The notes beneath the pieces are model-generated. The model worked only from the letters and a program-made list of their open reading frames with translations, ran no database searches and was not told where the DNA came from. Positions 7,080 through 15,034 of a stretch of DNA of 64,000 nt are shown one piece after another. The DNA comes from a virus. Each line of letters opens with the position of its first letter. Positions within the stretch are counted from its first letter, which is position 1. The stretch lies in the IMG/VR virus record IMGVR_UViG_3300044617_001934, positions 1 to 64,000 of that record. One strand, 5' to 3'. The translations under genes and the position numbers were made by a program.

Positions 7080-7349
7080 TCAAACACTAATGCTCGGAAA
7101 ATAATATTGTTGATCAATTAATTCAATTTCCAGACAGTGCCAACCAAATCGGCTAACTAATCTATCAGCTAGAACAGACAGACCTTCCTGCTCACAGACA
7201 GCTTCTAATCTTTGAGCAAAAGCGATGTGTCTATCTTCCCACACCTGAATATCTGTAAAAGGCACATACGTCTTGGCTAATCCCGATTTGAGTTGCGCGA
7301 TCGCCGCATCAATCAATAAAGTTTCCTGATCAATATCCGGTTCCATCAT
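7080..7349 (-). CDS. Hypothetical protein, 89 aa
   Basis: Family not recognised. It is a small acidic helical protein (MMEPDIDQETLL) with two adjacent ATGs (7349 and 7346); a GGG-rich ribosome site fits the second better. It contains a HIP1 site in its coding sequence. No membrane segment or metal motif is seen. It faces the Nudix-like gene across a shared terminator. Confidence 0.55.
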   Translation of the reverse strand: MMEPDIDQETLLIDAAIAQLKSGLAKTYVPFTDIQVWEDRHIAFAQRLEAVCEQEGLSVLADRLVSRFGWHCLEIELIDQQYYFPSISV

Positions 7350-7721
7350 ATCCCTACACCTGAGTTTTATTCATATTACCAAAAAACCACCGTAAAACAG
7401 CACTTTTCAGGGTTCTTTAATTTTCCCATTTTAATATTCTAGATAGAACAATAAAAGATAGAATCGCTGTAACCCGTACTGGTTATGACTTGCAGTTATT
7501 TTATTAACTTGATTTTTCATTTCTATTTGAGTGCTAAACAGAGATGGCAGCCAGAATAGTATGGTGCATAACCAGGATTTTAGTAATATGCGCTTATGTA
7601 AAATATACTTTTAAGCAGGGAATAGTATGGTGCAGAATAGTGAAGCTAAAATTAAATATATTAATTGATTATTGGTAGGCACTAAAAAACCTCAGATATT
7701 GATATCTGAGGTCAGCTAGTT
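7350..7721. other. Non-coding gap with short direct repeats
   Basis: No gene is seen. GAATAGTATGGTGCA occurs at 7554-7568 and 7620-7634, and the second copy runs straight into another AGAATAG. The core resembles the CCAGAA...GGTGCA repeats at 2805-2882. The right end contains the terminator of the 92-aa gene. Confidence 0.7.
7684..7711 (-). terminator. Rho-independent terminator
   Basis: Perfect stem CCTCAGATAT (7690-7699) and ATATCTGAGG (7702-7711). On the minus strand it is followed by TTTTTT. Confidence 0.8.
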
Positions 7722-8000
7722 TTAATCTGAGTAAGCCAACGCTTTAATGAGTAAATCCCTTTGTTTACCTGTAACACATCGGCTTTTCTCAAAATATTGG
7801 ATAATTCCAATAACCGATGGGTGTGTTATTTCCTCCTCCCCGATCTTGGTTTTTACTTTCTTGATGAGATCAGTTAAAGTGAGTTTGGAATACTCCCTGA
7901 TTGACTTTTTAATTAACTCTAGCTTTGGCTTATAATCACCGTCTTCATCAAATGCACAGGCATAGTACATTTCTCGGTGCATTTCTGAAATTTCACTCAT
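7722..8000 (-). CDS. Hypothetical protein, 92 aa
   Basis: Family not recognised. It is a helical, Lys/Glu-rich soluble protein. The C-terminal half (ITHPSVIGIIQYFEKSRCVT to KALAYSD) resembles a small helical bundle. It is the second gene of a two-gene operon, only 2 bp after the 88-aa gene, and ends at a strong terminator. Confidence 0.6.
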   Translation of the reverse strand: MSEISEMHREMYYACAFDEDGDYKPKLELIKKSIREYSKLTLTDLIKKVKTKIGEEEITHPSVIGIIQYFEKSRCVTGKQRDLLIKALAYSD

Positions 8001-8002
8001 GG

Positions 8003-8263
8003 TTAAAACTCCATTTGTTTTAATTTTTTAATCTGTTTTTCAAGAGACTTTATCTTTTTATCTCTCATTATCTTGGCGAGTTCTTTCGCTTCACTTTCGG
8101 TTAGAAAGCAATCTTTACCTAAGTGGTACACGCTATAATTCTGATCCTGTAGAAATACATAGTTAGGATCTCCATCAGCTATATCTCTAACCACTCCTGA
8201 AAATAACCCAGTGGTCAAGGCATATTTAGTGATCCAAACTCTTTTACCTATTATGTTTTCCAT
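8003..8263 (-). CDS. Hypothetical protein, 86 aa
   Basis: Family not recognised. The ATG at 8263 has AAGG 5 bases upstream and is preferred to the in-frame GTG at 8269. The N-terminal half has a small beta-barrel look (GKRVWITKYALTTG, GVVRDIADGDP), and the last 25 residues are a Lys-rich helix that may be coiled coil. It is the first gene of an operon driven by the promoter at 8289-8317. Confidence 0.6.
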   Translation of the reverse strand: MENIIGKRVWITKYALTTGLFSGVVRDIADGDPNYVFLQDQNYSVYHLGKDCFLTESEAKELAKIMRDKKIKSLEKQIKKLKQMEF

Positions 8264-8288
8264 TATCACCTTCTGTTTACCTACTCAC

Positions 8289-8317
8289 ACTATAAAAACT
8301 ATATAAAATATTGTCAA
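8289..8317 (-). promoter_or_regulatory. Sigma70-type promoter
   Basis: On the minus strand, TTGACA (8312-8317), a 17-bp spacer, then TATAGT (8289-8294). It shares the GCTTGACAATATTTTA context with the promoter at 17319. Confidence 0.75.
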
Positions 8318-8348
8318 GCATTTTACTACTTAAATTTAAAACAATATT

Positions 8349-9383
8349 TTATACAATTACTGCATCGCCATAATACTGACTATGCCAACCATTAGCTTTA
8401 CGACGCTCAATATACTCTTGCCACTTTTGTGATTTGTGGAAAGGACGTTTGTACCTTTGCTCACCAGATTTAACAGCTTTGGTTAATTTATTGATCTCCT
8501 GCTGTATACCTACACCATCATCAAACTCAGCACAACTATTAAGAATCGTCTGGAATACCTTAGAGTTTTTAACTTTACAAACGTCAGGGTGAACTACGGA
8601 AGATAGCTTACGTCTGCCAGCCTTGCCATATTTCTGAAGAAACCTAAGACAAACCAATGTCATCTTATCTTCTGACTGATATCTAGGTAAATCTCGTTTG
8701 ATAGCAGCGATCGCTCTCCTGAGTTTTTCCTCTTCTGGCAAACCAGTGTTACTCATAGTCGGTATGACTTTGATATCAACTTGTACAGATTCTAAAATTT
8801 GGATAGCTTCTTTTAGATAGCGCGATCGTTCTACTAGCTCCTGAGAAAAGCTGGTTAATCCCCAAGGCAGATGATGTAATTTGCTGTATTCTTGTTGTAG
8901 TACACCATTTATAGTTGCACCTGATAGACAGTTATAGTCATACTTTTGAGTAACACGCTGATTATTTTCTCTCAGATATTCCCTAACTTTATTCTGCAAA
9001 GTCTTTTTAGAATATCTTTTTAGTCCACAACCAACCATTGCATCTGCTAGGAAACTGAGATCCCTAGTTTCTGTATCAGGTAATTTAATTTTCTTAATAT
9101 TCTCAATATTGCCTAGTAGTTGATTTGTGTAGCTGATAAAATCCTGTAAATCTTTACCAGTAAGCTTTTCAGCTACCTTATCAATACTTTGCTGGGGGAA
9201 TAATTGACCTGATAAGGATCTGATCAATATCTGTGCTACTTGGTATTGGTTGAAAGTCTGCTGACCTATTTTATCTCTGACCTTGGAATAAAGCAGCTTC
9301 ATCTGTCTTTCAGAGTAGTTTTTACCACGTACTCCGAGTATTAAATTTTCTATTTCTTTTCTGCTGTATTGTTGTTTCATCAC
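8349..9383 (-). CDS. Hypothetical basic protein, 344 aa
   Basis: Family not recognised. It is a mostly helical, strongly basic protein with a Lys/Arg-rich C-terminal 70 residues (KAVKSGEQRYKRPFHKSQK). This composition would suit nucleic-acid binding, but no catalytic or HTH motif is clear. GTG 9383 and ATG 9380 are both possible starts; AGGA is 7 and 10 bases away respectively. It is divergent from the 225-aa gene, whose leader has the same AAAACAAAGG signature. Confidence 0.65.
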   Translation of the reverse strand: MMKQQYSRKEIENLILGVRGKNYSERQMKLLYSKVRDKIGQQTFNQYQVAQILIRSLSGQLFPQQSIDKVAEKLTGKDLQDFISYTNQLLGNIENIKKIKLPDTETRDLSFLADAMVGCGLKRYSKKTLQNKVREYLRENNQRVTQKYDYNCLSGATINGVLQQEYSKLHHLPWGLTSFSQELVERSRYLKEAIQILESVQVDIKVIPTMSNTGLPEEEKLRRAIAAIKRDLPRYQSEDKMTLVCLRFLQKYGKAGRRKLSSVVHPDVCKVKNSKVFQTILNSCAEFDDGVGIQQEINKLTKAVKSGEQRYKRPFHKSQKWQEYIERRKANGWHSQYYGDAVIV

Positions 9384-9502
9384 TCTGTTTCCTTTGTTTT
9401 AGCTATTTTACAATATTTTATGGATTAAGTATTGCAATTATATTATAACTGAGTTATTATAATAAGGAAACACATAAAACAAAGGTAAATGAGGAAATAA
9501 TC

Positions 9503-10180
9503 ATGGCTGATTTAGCAGTGTTCACTTCTCCTGAACAGGAAAACAAAGGTGTGGAGTTAGTTACTCCTACAGTACCCACTACTAAGAAAGGTGGTAGACG
9601 TAAAGGTGGTGATTTATCTACAGTTGGTAAAGCACAAATTACCAGCGTCACATCTGCAAATTTTGACGATGCAACTATCCAAAAGGTAAACATAATTGCA
9701 GAGGTTTATGGTGCTGATCATCTTCCTCAGCTTTATGAAAGACTGATAGCAGAAGCAACTGGACAGAGACAGGTTTTTGATCAGACTCAAGCACTTGAGG
9801 AATCCTTAACTATCAGCCGTCACCTAAATGTTGAACGTGCTGAAAAATTAGGACGTGAAAAAGGTTCTAGACAGATGGAACTACGCCAACTGCTCAAATT
9901 TAAAGCGGACGCTGCTCAGTGGATGGACAACCAATTTGAAGATATGGTAATTCATTACGCAACTGTTGGATTACCTTATCCTCAGATAGTTGCAACAATG
10001 ATAACCCATGCAGCTAAGTTACACATTGAGTTAGTTAATTTCCAAATCAGTAAAGACGGTCAATGGGACTTTCCTGAATACAGATTTTTGCATGAAGATA
10101 AAATTGAATCATGTAAGAAACGTCTTGCTGAGTTAGGAGTAGAAACAGAAAAATTGCAAAAATTAGGAATTGAGGTGTAA
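9503..10180 (+). CDS. Hypothetical protein, first gene of membrane-protein cluster, 225 aa
   Basis: Family not recognised. After a disordered N-terminus with a basic patch (KKGGRRKGGD, residues 28-37), the rest is helical and charged, with a likely coiled coil at about residues 85-135. A strong GAGGA-type ribosome site and the leader signature AAAACAAAGGTAAA precede the ATG. It opens a run of ten closely spaced plus-strand genes (9.5-13.2 kb), so it probably works with the small membrane proteins that follow. Confidence 0.65.
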   Translation: MADLAVFTSPEQENKGVELVTPTVPTTKKGGRRKGGDLSTVGKAQITSVTSANFDDATIQKVNIIAEVYGADHLPQLYERLIAEATGQRQVFDQTQALEESLTISRHLNVERAEKLGREKGSRQMELRQLLKFKADAAQWMDNQFEDMVIHYATVGLPYPQIVATMITHAAKLHIELVNFQISKDGQWDFPEYRFLHEDKIESCKKRLAELGVETEKLQKLGIEV

Positions 10181-10182
10181 TC

Positions 10183-10353
10183 ATGCAACCGTCAAGAATT
10201 AAAGTTTATCGAGAAGCATTAGAGTTGTCTGGTGTAGATCCTAATCTAGCCAAGCAAGCTGCTGTTGTCTTAGCTAATGATTCTCTAGAATTGCCAAGAT
10301 CAGAACGGGGGCAAAGGATTATAACAAAAGCCCATCAACAAGCGAATTTATGA
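10183..10353 (+). CDS. Small hypothetical protein, 56 aa
   Basis: It reads MQPSRIKVYREALELSG to a TGA at 10351. It begins 2 bp after the preceding stop codon and overlaps the next ATG (ATGA), the usual sign of translational coupling. The short helical sequence contains LAKQAAVVLAND; no family was recognised. Confidence 0.6.
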   Translation: MQPSRIKVYREALELSGVDPNLAKQAAVVLANDSLELPRSERGQRIITKAHQQANL

Positions 10354-10481
10354 TTCCTCTGAAAGTCTTGGCTGTATTGCTCTTAATAGCTAGTATGTTC
10401 CATCTGATTACATCTAAAGACAAACTAGCTGTTCTTTCAGGTTTTGGTATTATTCTCTCAATTAGGCTTCTTATAGGTTAG
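10350..10481 (+). CDS. Small membrane protein, 43 aa
   Basis: It reads MIPLKVLAVLLLIASMFHL and continues with a second hydrophobic segment, giving two predicted spans (about 4-20 and 26-42) joined by a short charged loop (TSKDK). The start overlaps the previous stop. No family can be assigned at this length. Confidence 0.55.
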   Translation: MIPLKVLAVLLLIASMFHLITSKDKLAVLSGFGIILSIRLLIG

Positions 10482-10489
10482 GAAAAGTC

Positions 10490-10834
10490 ATGAAAAAACG
10501 AGATCCTACTAGGCAATTACCAGCAGTTCCACAATCTACTCTTGGAGATACTGATTTAACAGATTGGGAGCTAGATGCACTAAAAGCTGAACGTGAAAAA
10601 ACACATTATTACCGTTTAGCTTTACTTGAACTCTCAATGGATTTACCAGGACTATTACTATTAGCAAAGGACAGAAAAATGCAAAGTTTCATCGGACAAT
10701 TTGTGGATGGTAGCCTGTTAACCGGAGCATTACTATTTTTTGGTGCTGGGCTACTAGGAGTAACTTTAACTCCTGCTTTAGTTGGGTTAACGTTTGTTGG
10801 TGGTGGGCTGATCAATTGTTGTAGTAATGACTAG
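10490..10834 (+). CDS. Membrane protein, 114 aa
   Basis: Family not recognised. The charged N-terminal 70 residues should be cytoplasmic. They are followed by two Gly/Leu-rich spans (about 75-92 and 94-110) forming a tight hairpin that ends in INCCSND. TTAGGA lies 6 bases before the ATG. It is part of the membrane-protein run. Confidence 0.65.
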   Translation: MKKRDPTRQLPAVPQSTLGDTDLTDWELDALKAEREKTHYYRLALLELSMDLPGLLLLAKDRKMQSFIGQFVDGSLLTGALLFFGAGLLGVTLTPALVGLTFVGGGLINCCSND

Positions 10835-10845
10835 GAGACAAAACA

Positions 10846-11043
10846 ATGAAACTTTATAACATTTATTCAAGAACGGATCATGTGGAGGATGGATTTACAC
10901 AATATAATTCACGTCCGCTATCAAAAGAACAAGCGGAATCATGGAAACAAATGTTTCAGAAAAAATACCCTAAAAGAAAGTTTTTTCTGAGAGAACATAG
11001 ACGCAAATCTGCTTTAGCTTATGAGCAGGTAAGTGTATGTTAA
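10846..11043 (+). CDS. Small basic protein, 65 aa
   Basis: Family not recognised. AGGAG lies 8 bases before the ATG. It has an N-terminal beta-like segment, then a Lys/Arg-rich stretch (KYPKRKFFLREHRRK). No membrane span is seen. It overlaps the next gene by 7 bp. Confidence 0.6.
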   Translation: MKLYNIYSRTDHVEDGFTQYNSRPLSKEQAESWKQMFQKKYPKRKFFLREHRRKSALAYEQVSVC

Positions 11044-11468
11044 CTTATTCTGAACCTACTAGACAATTCCATCTGTCAGAAAAACTAAAACCAAAAACAG
11101 CTATTCTGGGGTCGGTTTTAGTCTTAGGAGTCCTATTCTACTCACAATCAATAAAACCTCCTAAAACCGTAGAGCTATCCACTAATAACCAATCACCCGA
11201 ATATACTAAATGGGTTGAAAGATTAGCAGATAGCTACACTCAAATAGCAGAAGAAAGCGTTAAAAAACCAGGTGATTTTTGTTTTAAATTGACTATCACT
11301 GATTGCCTGGAACAACTAAGACCAGATCAACCTAGAAAGCTGAAATCTTTTCCACCAGCAACTGCTATTAGATCAGACTTAACTTTATTAGGTTATCAAG
11401 TTCGGATGGATGCAATTGACTTTGCAAAGGAACGACTAAAAGATACTCAACAACCTAGCAGTCTTTGA
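11037..11468 (+). CDS. Single-span membrane protein, 143 aa
   Basis: Family not recognised. One hydrophobic segment (residues 21-37) follows a short basic N-terminus, so the protein is probably anchored with its remaining 100 residues outside the cytoplasm. That part contains two Cys (near FCFKLTITDC) that could form a disulfide. Overlap with the upstream gene implies co-translation. Confidence 0.65.
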   Translation: MLTYSEPTRQFHLSEKLKPKTAILGSVLVLGVLFYSQSIKPPKTVELSTNNQSPEYTKWVERLADSYTQIAEESVKKPGDFCFKLTITDCLEQLRPDQPRKLKSFPPATAIRSDLTLLGYQVRMDAIDFAKERLKDTQQPSSL

Positions 11469-11478
11469 GGGTAAACAG

Positions 11479-12111
11479 GTGGGCAAATTTAGGCTAGAAG
11501 CAAAAACTATTTATACTGGTGTCCAGCAAATGACTGGAATCTCTCAATCAACTTTGACTGCTGCGATGGCAGGTGATTTAGGCGCTGCTGACACAATCCT
11601 CAAATATAATGAGGAAACGGTAAAACGTGCTGAAATTGCTGATACTGTGATCACTTCTTTACAGGATGGAATTGAAGCACAAGGTAGAATTATTCAAGCT
11701 GAGGCTGCTTTCCTAAAACAAGCTAGTTCTACCATCACAGCAGCAACAAAATTAACTTCTGAAATTAATCAAGCTGATCTGAAATTGCAGCATACAACCA
11801 AAGAAATAATGCTTGAGGATAAGCTAAAGCAGACTCAATTGATACAGGATCACAAGCGTAAAATATGTTTGTTGCCCCAACAATATAAAACTGATGAAAT
11901 AGTATCTGATATCAACTTTCAGCAGAAACGTTATCAACTAACTCAAAGAGTAAATGAAGCTAGGGAAAGTGCAAATGCTGACAAGAAACAGTTGACTCCC
12001 AGACAACAGACAATGGAAAATCTGAGAGAGTTAACAGGTACAACGGCTAAAGCTGGATCAGGTATTGGTGGGTTTTTTAGTAATGTATTTAAAGGATTTT
12101 TTAGAGCATAA
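11479..12111 (+). CDS. Coiled-coil protein, 210 aa
   Basis: Family not recognised. It starts at GTG with AGGG 7 bases upstream. It is almost entirely helical, with heptad-like Ala/Ile/Leu spacing from about residue 35 to 180, then a Gly/Phe-rich C-terminus (GIGGFFSNVFKGFF) that looks amphipathic and membrane-seeking. Such a protein could form the scaffold of a membrane assembly with its neighbours. Confidence 0.65.
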   Translation: MGKFRLEAKTIYTGVQQMTGISQSTLTAAMAGDLGAADTILKYNEETVKRAEIADTVITSLQDGIEAQGRIIQAEAAFLKQASSTITAATKLTSEINQADLKLQHTTKEIMLEDKLKQTQLIQDHKRKICLLPQQYKTDEIVSDINFQQKRYQLTQRVNEARESANADKKQLTPRQQTMENLRELTGTTAKAGSGIGGFFSNVFKGFFRA

Positions 12112-12116
12112 AGATA

Positions 12117-12311
12117 ATGAACGAAGTGAGGGTTGGGCAAATTTGGAGAGACAACGACAAACGTAATTATACTAGACGGGTAGAGGTTGTCTCAATTGAA
12201 GGTGAAAAAGCCACAGTAATAAATCTGGAGACAAGAAAACAAACTAGAATTTCTCTGAAGAGATTTAAACCAAATGCCACAGGTTACGTATTAGTAAAGG
12301 ACGTACAATGA
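12117..12311 (+). CDS. DUF6354-like small protein, 64 aa
   Basis: The pattern V-G-Q-I-W-R-D-N-D-x-R near the start and R-I-S-L-K-R-F-K-P...GY near the end matches the layout I associate with DUF6354, a small beta-barrel family found in actinobacteria and their phages. Function of the family is unknown. It overlaps the next gene by 4 bp. Confidence 0.55.
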   Translation: MNEVRVGQIWRDNDKRNYTRRVEVVSIEGEKATVINLETRKQTRISLKRFKPNATGYVLVKDVQ

Positions 12312-12550
12312 AAACATCGAAATTGGGATTTAATTACACAATCTGTAAAGACGAGTGCGGGAGGGTAGCAATTAATGTTTATAGACTTCCAAAAAATTTA
12401 GGTGTAGCACTATTTAACTTGGAAGTTTCACCTCATACGAAACACACATTAGACTCAATACACAGACAGTTTAAAACTATCAGTAGTCAAGAAATTGCTA
12501 CTTTGCACACAGCAGTCAGAAACATAATCAGAAAATATAGTGAGGCTTAA
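12308..12550 (+). CDS. Hypothetical protein, 80 aa
   Basis: Family not recognised. The start overlaps the previous stop (ATGA). The N-terminal half is beta-like and the C-terminal half is an amphipathic helix (EIATLHTAVRNIIRKYSEA). Soluble; role unknown. Confidence 0.6.
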   Translation: MKTSKLGFNYTICKDECGRVAINVYRLPKNLGVALFNLEVSPHTKHTLDSIHRQFKTISSQEIATLHTAVRNIIRKYSEA

Positions 12551-12551
12551 A

Positions 12552-13091
12552 ATGTTATCAAACTATCAACCTTATCAAGATAATGAAGATCCTTATCTTC
12601 AGGAAAGATACGACAGTGAGCAAGTACAGAAAAGAATAGAACAATCAGACGCTTGGATTGCCACAGGGGTGGGTATTGCTCAAGGAACTATTTTATCTGG
12701 TGTTCAATTAGTGTCGGTTCAATATTTGTATGATCAAGGACAAACAGGGTTGTACCCATTAGGTGTAGGAGCTATCCCTGTAGCAATTGCCTTTGGGATT
12801 GCCCTCAATACCGTAACTATTGATAACGGATTTTCTGTATCTGATCTGGGTAAATTTGGAGCAGGTCTAGCTTTATCTGGGATGCTGACCTGTAGCAGTG
12901 CTAAACTTTACTTAGATAACCAACGTGCTGAATCCATAGCTAAGGAAGGGATTGCAACTATTAAGAAAGATTTAGATGTTTATGAAGGTCGGAAAGATAA
13001 TAGCAACTTTTTGGGTTCAGGGTTTATGCTTTTGGTTGCTTTGGGTGTGGGAATTGCGATCGCATCTGCACTAAAAAACAGGAGAAAATAA
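12552..13091 (+). CDS. Multi-span membrane protein, 179 aa
   Basis: Family not recognised. ATG 12552 with GAGG 6 bases upstream is preferred over the in-frame GTG 12540. Four hydrophobic segments are visible (roughly residues 40-60, 70-90, 100-116 and 155-174), ending in a positive KNRRK tail, which suggests a cytoplasmic C-terminus. It carries a HIP1 site near its end. It is the largest integral membrane protein of the cluster. Confidence 0.7.
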   Translation: MLSNYQPYQDNEDPYLQERYDSEQVQKRIEQSDAWIATGVGIAQGTILSGVQLVSVQYLYDQGQTGLYPLGVGAIPVAIAFGIALNTVTIDNGFSVSDLGKFGAGLALSGMLTCSSAKLYLDNQRAESIAKEGIATIKKDLDVYEGRKDNSNFLGSGFMLLVALGVGIAIASALKNRRK

Positions 13092-13225
13092 TGAATTATT
13101 CAGATTATTTTTTTACTTTTGGTATCTTAAATAAAACAGACTCAAGACGGTTTAGCATCACCAAACATCCTGGTTATTTCGGGATTAGATTATATTTTCT
13201 TTATCTTAGATGGCAGGCAAAATAA
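13091..13225 (+). CDS. Small protein, 44 aa
   Basis: It begins with an ATG that shares one base with the upstream TAA (TAATG). It reads MNYSDYFFTFGILNKTD and ends YFLYLRWQAK. It is aromatic-rich and could lie on the membrane. No family was recognised; it is supported mainly by coupling to the previous gene. Confidence 0.45.
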   Translation: MNYSDYFFTFGILNKTDSRRFSITKHPGYFGIRLYFLYLRWQAK

Positions 13226-13230
13226 TTAAA

Positions 13231-13261
13231 AAACCCTCTGACTTAACTAGCTAGAGGGTTT
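13231..13261 (-). terminator. Rho-independent terminator
   Basis: Stem AACCCTCT (13232-13239) and AGAGGGTT (13253-13260). On the minus strand it is followed by TTTTTT, so it ends the three-gene minus-strand operon. It may also slow plus-strand transcription. Confidence 0.75.
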
Positions 13262-13266
13262 ACTTA

Positions 13267-13461
13267 TTAAATTCTTAGGTCATCTCTTTTAAATTCTTCC
13301 ACCAGTTCTTTGATCTCTTCCATGCGTTCTTTATTCTTCTTATTTTTCTTGATATATGCTAACAAAACAGATGAAATTTCATCTGCGAGTTCCAACATCT
13401 CTTGGAACTCCTCAATTGTTAGAACTTCATTGTAAACCTCAGCCCTCATTGTTCTACTCAT
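13267..13461 (-). CDS. Small acidic helical protein, 64 aa
   Basis: Family not recognised. It is Glu/Lys-rich and helical (EEFQEMLELADEISS, NKERMEEIKELVEEF), resembling a small coiled-coil partner protein. It overlaps the upstream gene by 8 bp and is the last gene of a three-gene operon. The architecture of tiny overlapping genes recalls toxin-antitoxin or partition accessory operons, without a motif to prove it. Confidence 0.55.
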   Translation of the reverse strand: MSRTMRAEVYNEVLTIEEFQEMLELADEISSVLLAYIKKNKKNKERMEEIKELVEEFKRDDLRI

Positions 13462-13651
13462 CTGTTTTACCTGCCTTAATTATTTCAGCCATTTTATCAA
13501 GTCCCCTACCAACCACACCGTCCCCTAACAGTTTTGCAAGTTCTACTGTTTCAGGTTTTAAAGGTATGGTGTGTTTCTTTGCACCATCTGTCCGCTTTGG
13601 ACTCCCAAGTTTTAAATTTTCTTGGGAGTTTGGGTTTTCACCTTTAGGCAT
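13454..13651 (-). CDS. Small basic protein, 65 aa, possible DNA-binding
   Basis: Family not recognised. A basic, disordered N-terminus (MPKGENPNSQENLKLGSPKR) leads to a conserved-looking core, HTIPLKPETVELAKLLGDG, then GRGLDKMAEIIKAGK. A beta strand followed by two helices would fit a ribbon-helix-helix regulator. That is inference from pattern only. Confidence 0.55.
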   Translation of the reverse strand: MPKGENPNSQENLKLGSPKRTDGAKKHTIPLKPETVELAKLLGDGVVGRGLDKMAEIIKAGKTDE

Positions 13652-13842
13652 TATATTTCTGTAATCGTTACCGCAGACTCTGATAAGTCTTCAATCTGAG
13701 ATTCACTCTTAAATAGAGTGAATGCCTCTTTTTCATTCAGCACTAGATAATTCTTTCCTCTTAGGAAGGAGACAATCCCTCTGGAGGAAAGAATTTTGCA
13801 AAATTCTTTTGTTAGCATCACTTGATACAGTGTCAGTTTCAT
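13651..13842 (-). CDS. Small hypothetical protein, 63 aa
   Basis: Family not recognised. It is the first gene of the operon, with the leader signature AAAACAGAGGAAACAG directly before the ATG. The stop overlaps the next start by 1 bp. Alpha/beta, no motif seen. Confidence 0.55.
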   Translation of the reverse strand: MKLTLYQVMLTKEFCKILSSRGIVSFLRGKNYLVLNEKEAFTLFKSESQIEDLSESAVTITEI

Positions 13843-13874
13843 CTGTTTCCTCTGTTTTGTCTTTGGCTCTCCCC

Positions 13875-13904
13875 ACTATACGTCCACTGGAAAACATTTG
13901 TCAA
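13875..13904 (-). promoter_or_regulatory. Sigma70-type promoter
   Basis: On the minus strand, TTGACA (13899-13904), an 18-bp spacer, then TATAGT (13875-13880). Confidence 0.7.
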
Positions 13905-13962
13905 CACTTGAGATAAAATATTTTTTTTAATAGCTTCAAAAACTTACTACATAAGCATTTTA

Positions 13963-13992
13963 AAAATAGAATCAGTGGACTGATTCTATTTT
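13963..13992 (-). terminator. Rho-independent terminator
   Basis: Perfect 14-bp stem AAAATAGAATCAGT (13963-13976) with ACTGATTCTATTTT (13979-13992). The minus strand continues TTTTT-like. It ends the HNH-SLOG operon. Confidence 0.75.
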
Positions 13993-13998
13993 GTTGTA

Positions 13999-14529
13999 TC
14001 AATATCCAAAATTCACCTTAATATATGTTCCCCACAGATTATCAATAGGTTTATTTTTATAAGCAGCGTATTTAATACAGTTTGCAGTGCCACCCGCTTG
14101 ACTACCATCATAAAGTGCAATCACACGGCTACATTTGTCTACCATCCATCGGTTTCTAATCATCAGCTTTTTAGCCTCATAGCCACCATCACAAACAATC
14201 ACGACTTGTTTAGCTTGTTGTAACACTTTGTAGTATAGATGTTTATCTTCTGCACTCCATAATCTTTCTTGACCCTTAAATGGAACAGCAGCAATCAATG
14301 GTATTTCCAATTTGATAGCTGCTATTGCTAAAGCAACATCCCAACCTAAAGCCATACCACTAATAACTTGATCTGGTAGTTTCTTTTCTAGATACCAGAT
14401 AGCTAAATCAGTTAATCGTTCCCTCAGAATTGGATTATAAGGATCAATCTTTCCTAAAGAAAGCCTATCAGGTCGGTGTCCCGTTCCGGCAACGGTATCT
14501 AGTTGTGGTTGCAGTAGGTTGAGTTGCAT
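13999..14529 (-). CDS. SLOG-domain protein (DUF1273/YpsA-like), 176 aa
   Basis: GTGHRPDRL (residues 15-23), SGMALGWD (57-64) and the late R-N-x-x-M-V-D...ALYDG...GGTAN pattern (about 124-150) are the hallmarks of the SLOG/DUF1273 superfamily, Rossmann-like domains that bind nucleotides or nucleotide-derived signals. The length is right for a single-domain YpsA-like protein. It is 30 bp downstream of the HNH gene in one operon. SLOG domains occur in DprA, LOG enzymes and defence-related sensors; which role applies here is not shown. Confidence 0.85.
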   Translation of the reverse strand: MQLNLLQPQLDTVAGTGHRPDRLSLGKIDPYNPILRERLTDLAIWYLEKKLPDQVISGMALGWDVALAIAAIKLEIPLIAAVPFKGQERLWSAEDKHLYYKVLQQAKQVVIVCDGGYEAKKLMIRNRWMVDKCSRVIALYDGSQAGGTANCIKYAAYKNKPIDNLWGTYIKVNFGY

Positions 14530-14559
14530 GGGTTTGGTTTTGAGATATTGGGAATTAGG

Positions 14560-14949
14560 TTAACACCTTCTTTGTTGTACTTTTTTGTAGTTATTTTGTA
14601 ACATCCTAGTGAACTGTGCTGTGTTGTGATTTTTCCAGATCGGATCAGTTGGGTGAATTACCCAGTTTTTAGGATGGTGACAAATGTGCTGATGACAGCT
14701 TAAACAAACAGGAAAACAGTTAGAGCCAATCCTATCACCCGATTTCCGATAGCTAGAATGGTGCAGTTGATCTGACTGCCTAGCCATGCAAACACAGCAT
14801 AATCCATTAGTCTTTTGATGCGCTCTAGCACATTGTTTCCTATACCTTACTGGATCACCATACCTATCACTATATTTTTCCTTCTCTAGCGGTCGGGACT
14901 TTAGGACTACAAACTTCTGAAAGTCCCTGAGTTTATGTGTGCGGGACAT
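14560..14949 (-). CDS. HNH endonuclease-like protein, 129 aa
   Basis: The region from Cys51 to His92 carries Cys51/Cys52/Cys54, His63-His64, then Cys82-x-x-Cys85-His86 and His88. This is the zinc-stabilised HNH fold pattern, with His63/His64 as the likely catalytic region. An ideal AGGAGG ribosome site precedes the ATG. It is divergent from the P-loop ATPase gene and in an operon with the SLOG gene. HNH enzymes cut DNA in restriction, packaging or homing settings. Confidence 0.8.
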   Translation of the reverse strand: MSRTHKLRDFQKFVVLKSRPLEKEKYSDRYGDPVRYRKQCARAHQKTNGLCCVCMARQSDQLHHSSYRKSGDRIGSNCFPVCLSCHQHICHHPKNWVIHPTDPIWKNHNTAQFTRMLQNNYKKVQQRRC

Positions 14950-15034
14950 TTCAAACCTCCTGGTATTTTACTTGATCTTTTCATTCTAACTAGAATATTA
15001 TAATATAAACCATAAAACAAAGGAAACAGATAAA

